Positions 7,320 to 10,835 of a DNA stretch of 10,835 nucleotides are shown here, piece after piece. The translations under genes and the position numbers were made by a program. Location of the stretch: the NCBI GenBank assembly GCA_030620575.1, contig JAUXEL010000048.1, positions 1-10,835 on the forward strand. The letters are read 5' to 3'. This stretch comes from Fidelibacterota bacterium (GTDB lineage: Bacteria > Fidelibacterota > Fidelibacteria > Fidelibacterales > Fidelibacteraceae). The number at the start of each line of letters is the position of its first letter. The stretch's first letter is position 1. The notes below the pieces were generated by a model, which saw only the letters and a list, made by a program, of their open reading frames with translations, did no database searches and was not told the DNA's origin.

Positions 7320-8622
7320 AAATCTTTCGCCCGAACTTGCGGATGCCTTAAAAGTAATTGCAAAAGAACGTGTAACCCGAACAATTGTACCGGGCAAAGA
7401 TTATATTCCCGCATCAGGTAAAGTCATGTATGAAGAAGATCTGCTGCTTGGCGTTGATGCTGTAATGGATGGCTGGTTTACCGGCGGACGCTTTACTGAT
7501 GCTTTTGAAAAAAAACTTGCTGATTTTGTCGGAGCCAAACGCGCATTATCTGTAAATTCCGGGTCATCAGCGAATTTACTGGCCGTTGCTACCCTGACAT
7601 CATCCAAATTAGGCGACCGCGCTCTGAAGTCCGGGGATGAAATTATCACCGTAGCTTCAGGATTTCCCACAACGATCAATCCCATCTTGCAATATAATTG
7701 TATTCCGGTATTTGTGGATGTCAGCGTTCCGGGCTACAACATTGATACATCAATGCTGGAAAAGGCCGTGTCGCCCAAAACCAAAGCTATCATGCTGGCA
7801 CATACACTCGGAGCCCCGTTTGATCTTGATGCTGTTATGGCCTTTGCGAAAAAACATGATCTCTGGGTTATAGAAGATAATTGTGATGCACTCGGTGCAG
7901 AATTTGATGGCAGAAAAACCGGCAGTTTTGGTCATCTTGCTACTTGTTCATTTTATCCGGCCCACCATATTACTATGGGGGAGGGCGGCGCCCTGCTTAT
8001 CAATGATGCTGAACTGATTCGTATTGCGGAAAGCATGCGCGACTGGGGGCGTGATTGCTGGTGTAATACCGGGCATGATAATACCTGTGGTCAGCGATTT
8101 AACGGGCAGTATGGTAAGCTTCCGTTTGGATATGATCATAAATATGTGTATTCCGAAAGAGGATTTAATTTTAAGATTACCGATATTCAGGCGGCTATAG
8201 GTTTAAGCCAGTTAGATAATCTGAATACCTTTGTGGAAAAACGCAGAAAGAATCATCGTTATCTAAAAGCCAGACTTGAGGAAACTGTGGGCGATCACAT
8301 CATTACAGATACAATACATCCAAAGGCAAATCCGAGCTGGTTTGGATGTACTATTACCCTTAAAGATTCTTTTCCCGGCAATCGCCATGAGTTGTTACAA
8401 TATCTTGAATCTAAAAAGATCGGATCCCGCCTTCTGTTTGCCGGAAACATATTAAAACAACCCGGATATCTGGATATGCCGCACCGCGTGGTGGGATGTT
8501 TAGATAATACCGATTTAGTGATGAACAATACTTTTTGGATTGGTATTTGGCCGGGTCTGAATGAGCCCCATTTAGATTATCTGGTTGAAACGATTGCAGA
8601 TTATGTTAAAAACAATATGTAA
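7309..8622 (+). CDS. rfbH: CDP-4-dehydro-6-deoxyglucose 3-dehydratase (E1), PMP and [2Fe-2S] enzyme
   Basis: Removes the C3 hydroxyl of CDP-4-keto-6-deoxyglucose, using pyridoxamine phosphate and an iron-sulfur cluster, en route to 3,6-dideoxyhexoses (also ddhC or ascC). From ATG 7309 it has 437 residues, the same length as known E1 enzymes. It has the DegT/DnrJ/EryC1 aminotransferase fold: SVNSGSSANL at 81-90, FPTTINPI at 119-126 and VIEDNCDALGAEFDG at 187-201 with cofactor-binding D190. The PLP lysine is replaced by histidine in SFYPAHHITMGEGG: H219 aligns with the lysine and equals H220 of Yersinia E1. C192, C250, C252 and C260 give the spacing C-X57-C-X1-C-X7-C, the E1 [2Fe-2S] ligand set. 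It is therefore a dehydratase, not an aminotransferase. It needs an E3-type reductase (RfbI/DdhD/AscD) to supply electrons, and none is encoded in the window. It overlaps the reductase gene by 11 bases and appears to end the operon. Confidence 0.97.
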   Translation: MTYKNLSPELADALKVIAKERVTRTIVPGKDYIPASGKVMYEEDLLLGVDAVMDGWFTGGRFTDAFEKKLADFVGAKRALSVNSGSSANLLAVATLTSSKLGDRALKSGDEIITVASGFPTTINPILQYNCIPVFVDVSVPGYNIDTSMLEKAVSPKTKAIMLAHTLGAPFDLDAVMAFAKKHDLWVIEDNCDALGAEFDGRKTGSFGHLATCSFYPAHHITMGEGGALLINDAELIRIAESMRDWGRDCWCNTGHDNTCGQRFNGQYGKLPFGYDHKYVYSERGFNFKITDIQAAIGLSQLDNLNTFVEKRRKNHRYLKARLEETVGDHIITDTIHPKANPSWFGCTITLKDSFPGNRHELLQYLESKKIGSRLLFAGNILKQPGYLDMPHRVVGCLDNTDLVMNNTFWIGIWPGLNEPHLDYLVETIADYVKNNM

Positions 8623-8665
8623 TACCATTTATCGTTTTTTATAGCCTAATTGTAAAATTAAAAGG

Positions 8666-8718
8666 TTTAGGTTGAGAAAGAGGTTTAGAGTTTAGGGTTT
8701 AGGGTTTAGAAAGAGGTT
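8666..8718 (+). repeat. TTTAGGG-like heptamer tract flanked by an 11-base direct repeat
   Basis: Four consecutive heptamers occupy 8684-8711: TTTAGAG, TTTAGGG, TTTAGGG, TTTAGAA. The tract is framed by two exact copies of AGAAAGAGGTT at 8675-8685 and 8708-8718, and TTTAGG also occurs at 8666-8671. This resembles slippage-prone, low-complexity intergenic sequence. The likeness to plant-type telomere repeats is probably coincidental. Confidence 0.75.
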
Positions 8719-8765
8719 CTCATTTTTTCCAATCTCTCGTACTAAATCATCCCGAACCAAGTTTG

Positions 8766-8784
8766 GAACAGGCTGAGGCTGTTC
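8766..8784. repeat. Short inverted repeat (hairpin)
   Basis: GAACAG (8766-8771) and CTGTTC (8779-8784) are perfect complements around a seven-base loop, GCTGAGG. No T-run follows it on the plus strand, so it does not look like a classical terminator for rfbH. Confidence 0.5.
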
Positions 8785-8825
8785 ATTAAATAGCTACAGC
8801 TAAATGACTATAATTTTTTGAATAA

Positions 8826-8877
8826 CCACGGCTTTTTGAGTTGCCACGGCTGAAGAGCCACGACTTTTAAGCCGTGG
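8826..8877. repeat. Cluster of CCACGGCT motifs with inverted copy (REP-like)
   Basis: CCACGGCT(T) occurs at 8826-8834 and 8844-8851, and a one-base variant CCACGACTT at 8858-8866. The inverted copy AAGCCGTGG is at 8869-8877. The inverted copy pairs perfectly with the first copy (nine bases) or the second (eight), and with one mismatch to the adjacent third copy across a two-base turn. Such arrangements are typical of repetitive extragenic palindromes. A genome-wide copy count is needed to confirm this. Confidence 0.55.
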
Positions 8878-8899
8878 ATCAATTCACTAAATAAATATT

Positions 8900-8913
8900 G
8901 GGGTTTTAACCCC
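8900..8913 (-). terminator. Possible weak terminator hairpin for the minus-strand oxidoreductase
   Basis: GGGGT (8900-8904) and ACCCC (8909-8913) pair around TTTA. On the minus strand it lies about 70 bases past the stop of the Gfo/Idh/MocA gene and is followed by AATATTTATTTAG, which is only moderately T-rich. It could equally be part of the adjacent palindromic repeat. Confidence 0.3.
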
Positions 8914-8982
8914 GGTATAAAAGATGAAATGAAAATCAAATTAACTGATTATTTTTTGGCTAAATAACCTCAGAAATTACCA

Positions 8983-9888
8983 TTAACCCAGAATACATTT
9001 CTCTATTTCTTTAGAAATCCTGATAGCAGCTAACCCATCCGTTTCATTTATAAGATGTTTTTGATTATTCCTTACTGCTTCAGCAAAATCATGAAGTTCT
9101 TCTGCCATAGCGTCATATTCTTTAAATGATACTATTTCTCCGGAATTTGAAACCGAGAGGCTTCGCTCCATTAAGTTTGCCGTGTAGGTATTACTATTTG
9201 TAGAACAAATTATTTCACGCCGACGGCTGTCTTCCGCACGGCTTGCGAATAAGGTCGCTTTGCATCCATTTTCAAATGTTAGTACAGCAGTAGCACGATC
9301 AATTTTATTACTATGGATAATATCACCTTCTGCGGTAATATTTTTAATGGGTGAGGGAATAAGCTGTCGAACTATGTCAATATCATGGATCATAAGTTCC
9401 ATGATAATTGAAACATCCAATCCGACACCGGGAATAAACGGACCCTGACGGTATGCATTTAAGGATATCAACGGAGCGTTTAAATTTTTCTTTAATGCAA
9501 GAAATACCGGATTAAAACGCTCAATATGGCCAATTCCAATAAAACATCCGGTCTGTTTTGCCAGATTCGCCAGATTCTGTGCCTGTTCCAATGTTTCGGT
9601 AAAAGGTTTTTCTATAAAAACATGTTTTCCGGCTTCGAGTGCCTGTTTTGCAATTGCGTAGTGTGAAATGGCAGGGACAACAATATCGATAATATCAGCC
9701 TGGGCAATCAATGCCTCTAAAGGGAAATTAGGTATATGTTTATTTTTCTGTACAGAAGTTTGTACATCCGGATCAATATCGCAAAACCCGATAAGTTTTA
9801 CCTTATCCTGAGCTATCCATTTATCCAAATGACGTGAACCAAAACGGCCGACTCCAACAATGCCTATATTTAATGATGCGTTTTTCAT
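8983..9888 (-). CDS. Gfo/Idh/MocA family oxidoreductase, GnnA-like (putative UDP-GlcNAc 3-dehydrogenase)
   Basis: A 301-residue NAD(P)-dependent sugar dehydrogenase from ATG 9888. The Rossmann loop is GVGRFG at 12-17, with CDIDP at 36-40 ending the second strand. EKP at 93-95 is the family's nucleotide and catalytic lysine motif, and the catalytic His-Asp lies in ELMIHDID at 164-171 (H168, D169). GHIERFNP at 120-127 followed by LMIHDID is the pattern I associate with GnnA, which oxidises C3 of UDP-GlcNAc so that GnnB can aminate it for lipid A containing 2,3-diamino-2,3-dideoxyglucose. No GnnB-like aminotransferase is in view. An in-frame TTG at 9897 would add three residues but has no ribosome site; GGGGG at 9891-9895 precedes the ATG, with short spacing. 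The gene is convergent with the rfb cluster and divergent from gpmI, so it is a separate transcription unit. Superfamily certain; GnnA assignment moderate. Confidence 0.8.
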   Translation of the reverse strand: MKNASLNIGIVGVGRFGSRHLDKWIAQDKVKLIGFCDIDPDVQTSVQKNKHIPNFPLEALIAQADIIDIVVPAISHYAIAKQALEAGKHVFIEKPFTETLEQAQNLANLAKQTGCFIGIGHIERFNPVFLALKKNLNAPLISLNAYRQGPFIPGVGLDVSIIMELMIHDIDIVRQLIPSPIKNITAEGDIIHSNKIDRATAVLTFENGCKATLFASRAEDSRRREIICSTNSNTYTANLMERSLSVSNSGEIVSFKEYDAMAEELHDFAEAVRNNQKHLINETDGLAAIRISKEIEKCILG

Positions 9889-10022
9889 ATCCCCCAATTA
9901 TAAAGAAAAAAAGATAAATACCAAAAAGGAAAGAAAAAAAATCGGAACGCTATGTAACTAATTTGCTTGTTTTTTGCCGGGTGACGAAATAAATTCCGAG
10001 CAGGAAAAAGAAAAGGAATACT
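9889..10022. promoter_or_regulatory. Divergent promoter region between the oxidoreductase and gpmI
   Basis: About 130 bases separate the two divergent starts, so both promoters should lie here. The region is A-rich on the plus strand. I cannot assign convincing -35/-10 pairs. A TATAAT exists on the minus strand at 9902-9897, but it is so close to ATG 9888 that it would give an almost leaderless transcript. Confidence 0.4.
10013..10017 (+). promoter_or_regulatory. Shine-Dalgarno for gpmI
   Basis: AAGGA lies five bases upstream of ATG 10023, a normal position, and fixes the gpmI start. Confidence 0.6.
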
Positions 10023-10835
10023 ATGAGCTCAAACAATGTGCTTTTAATGATATTAGATGGTTACGGACTTCGAAAAGAGAGCGAATTTAATGCGACCCGC
10101 CAAGCCAATACTCCATTTTTAAATAAACTTTTTCGGGAACAACCCCATACGGCACTTGACTGCCACGGACGGGCAGTAGGGTTGCCGGACGGTGTTATGG
10201 GAAACTCAGAAGTCGGGCACTTGAATATTGGTGCCGGACGGGTTGTGATGCAAAATCTGGTCCGCATTAATGTAGCCTTAGAGGAAAATACCTGTAAAGA
10301 TATCCCCGAATTCAAGAAAATGGTTCGCGATGCTGTTTCTGAAAATAAACCGGTACATTTAATAGGCCTTATGTCCGATGCAGGGGTTCATTCCGATTAC
10401 CGCCATTTGATGAAAATCATGCTTGCATTAAAAGAAGCAGGCGTTAAGGAGGCATATGTTCATGCTTTAATGGATGGCCGTGATACGCCGCCTAAAAGCG
10501 GGGTCGGCTATATTAAAAAATTGCTTGCGTATATGAATAAACATGAATTCGGTATGCTGGCTACGGTTATCGGGCGATATTATGCTATGGATCGTGATAA
10601 ACGATGGGATCGCATTGAACGGGCATATAATGCATTAGTACACGGTATGGGAGAAAAAACCAATGATCCGGTTTCTGCGATTAAGACATACTATGATAAA
10701 AATATTAGCGATGAATTTATGGAGCCGATCGTAGTCGGAGATAAAGGACGTATTTCTAAGGGTGATACCGTTTTAAATTTTAATTTTCGCGCTGATCGCA
10801 TGCGGGAAATATCTATCGCATTAAACGATAATGAT
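10023..10835 (+). CDS. gpmI: 2,3-bisphosphoglycerate-independent phosphoglycerate mutase, N-terminal part (runs off window)
   Basis: Interconverts 3- and 2-phosphoglycerate in glycolysis and gluconeogenesis, in the cytoplasm, using Mn(II). The window holds the first 271 residues of a protein that is normally about 510. The alkaline phosphatase-like core begins with LLMILDGYG at 7-15, where D12 is a metal ligand. GNSEVGHLNIGAGR at 60-73 carries the phosphorylated serine S62. The inserted phosphotransferase domain shows SDAGVHS at 118-124 (H123), DGRDTPP at 151-157, GRYYAMDRDKRWDR at 184-197 and FNFRADRMR at 253-261. These are the substrate-binding His, Asp and Arg residues of the iPGM family, and all are intact. 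Spacing and motif order are as in other bacterial GpmI proteins. It is a housekeeping gene with its own upstream region, with no sign of coupling to the sugar cluster. The reading frame is open to the last base. Confidence 0.96.
   Translation, partial: MSSNNVLLMILDGYGLRKESEFNATRQANTPFLNKLFREQPHTALDCHGRAVGLPDGVMGNSEVGHLNIGAGRVVMQNLVRINVALEENTCKDIPEFKKMVRDAVSENKPVHLIGLMSDAGVHSDYRHLMKIMLALKEAGVKEAYVHALMDGRDTPPKSGVGYIKKLLAYMNKHEFGMLATVIGRYYAMDRDKRWDRIERAYNALVHGMGEKTNDPVSAIKTYYDKNISDEFMEPIVVGDKGRISKGDTVLNFNFRADRMREISIALNDND

Larger units (their letters stand above)
8623..8982. other. Non-coding convergent intergenic region with repeats
   Basis: A 360-base stretch between the convergent ends of rfbH (plus strand) and the Gfo/Idh/MocA gene (minus strand). 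I see no credible gene in it. It holds, in order, a TTTAGGG-like low-complexity tract, a small hairpin at 8766-8784, a cluster of CCACGGCT motifs with an inverted copy, and a GC-rich hairpin at 8900-8913. A T6 run at 8635-8640 follows rfbH, but no good GC-rich stem precedes it. Confidence 0.8.

Noticed and set aside
7309..8622. Reading the DegT/DnrJ-family protein as a sugar aminotransferase
   Set aside because: The PLP lysine is replaced by histidine and the four Fe-S cysteines have exact E1 spacing, so it is a 3-dehydratase.
8608..8640. Intrinsic terminator right after rfbH
   Set aside because: A T6 run exists at 8635-8640, but the only upstream complement is an A-rich six-base stem with a ~20-base loop that overlaps the stop codon.
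8684..8711. Telomere-type TTTAGGG array
   Set aside because: Only two perfect units lie between bacterial genes; nothing suggests a replicon end or eukaryotic DNA.
8826..8877. Possible CRISPR-like repeats (three CCACGGCT copies)
   Set aside because: Units are only eight to nine bases, at uneven 18- and 14-base spacing, with no spacers of uniform length and no cas genes.
9897..9902. TATAAT on the minus strand as the -10 box of the oxidoreductase
   Set aside because: It is only eight bases from ATG 9888, which would make the transcript nearly leaderless, and it has no clear -35; A/T-rich chance occurrence is likely.
10061..10315. Minus-strand open frame inside gpmI
   Set aside because: It is a shadow of the strongly conserved gpmI coding sequence on the plus strand.

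Overview
The window looks like a piece of a Gram-negative bacterial chromosome, moderately AT-rich, probably from the FCB superphylum (Bacteroidota, Ignavibacteria, Calditrichota, Marinimicrobia, KSB1 and relatives). That placement is inference. It rests on a DUF1844 protein beside a DUF2723/TMEM260-like membrane glycosyltransferase with a TPR tail, on LPS-type sugar-nucleotide genes, and on TTTAGGG-like and palindromic intergenic repeats. No rRNA or other phylogenetic marker is present, so the exact lineage is undetermined.

Layout. Positions 1-8622 carry eight plus-strand genes packed head to tail, with 2-24 base gaps or short overlaps. In order they are: the 3' end of a DUF1844 gene; an 880-residue GT-C type, DUF2723 family membrane protein; a GT2 glycosyltransferase; glucose-1-phosphate cytidylyltransferase (rfbF); CDP-glucose 4,6-dehydratase (rfbG); an RmlC-type epimerase; an RmlD-type reductase; and the iron-sulfur PMP-dependent 3-dehydratase rfbH (E1). 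Positions 8623-8982 are non-coding and hold TTTAGGG-like heptamers and a cluster of short palindromes. Convergent to the cluster, on the minus strand (8983-9888), is a Gfo/Idh/MocA oxidoreductase most like the GnnA type of UDP-GlcNAc 3-dehydrogenase. A divergent intergenic region of about 130 bases leads to the 5' part of gpmI, which runs off the right edge.

How the genes work together. rfbF and rfbG would turn glucose-1-phosphate into CDP-4-keto-6-deoxyglucose. RfbH would remove the C3 hydroxyl, given an electron-donating reductase (E3, the RfbI/DdhD/AscD type) that is not in this window. The RmlC-like epimerase and RmlD-like reductase would then give an L-configured CDP-3,6-dideoxyhexose. 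This enzyme set matches the Yersinia ascarylose route (AscA, B, C, E, F) without AscD. The predicted product is therefore CDP-L-ascarylose or a close relative. The GT2 enzyme just upstream is the obvious candidate to transfer it. The DUF2723 protein resembles TMEM260 protein O-mannosyltransferases, so the sugar might decorate an O-glycosylated envelope protein as well as, or instead of, LPS. That last link is an inference from gene order.

No CRISPR array, transposase, phage gene, tRNA or rRNA was seen. The window is best read as a well-preserved, somewhat unusual surface-glycan locus, not as an obviously new defence or mobile system.
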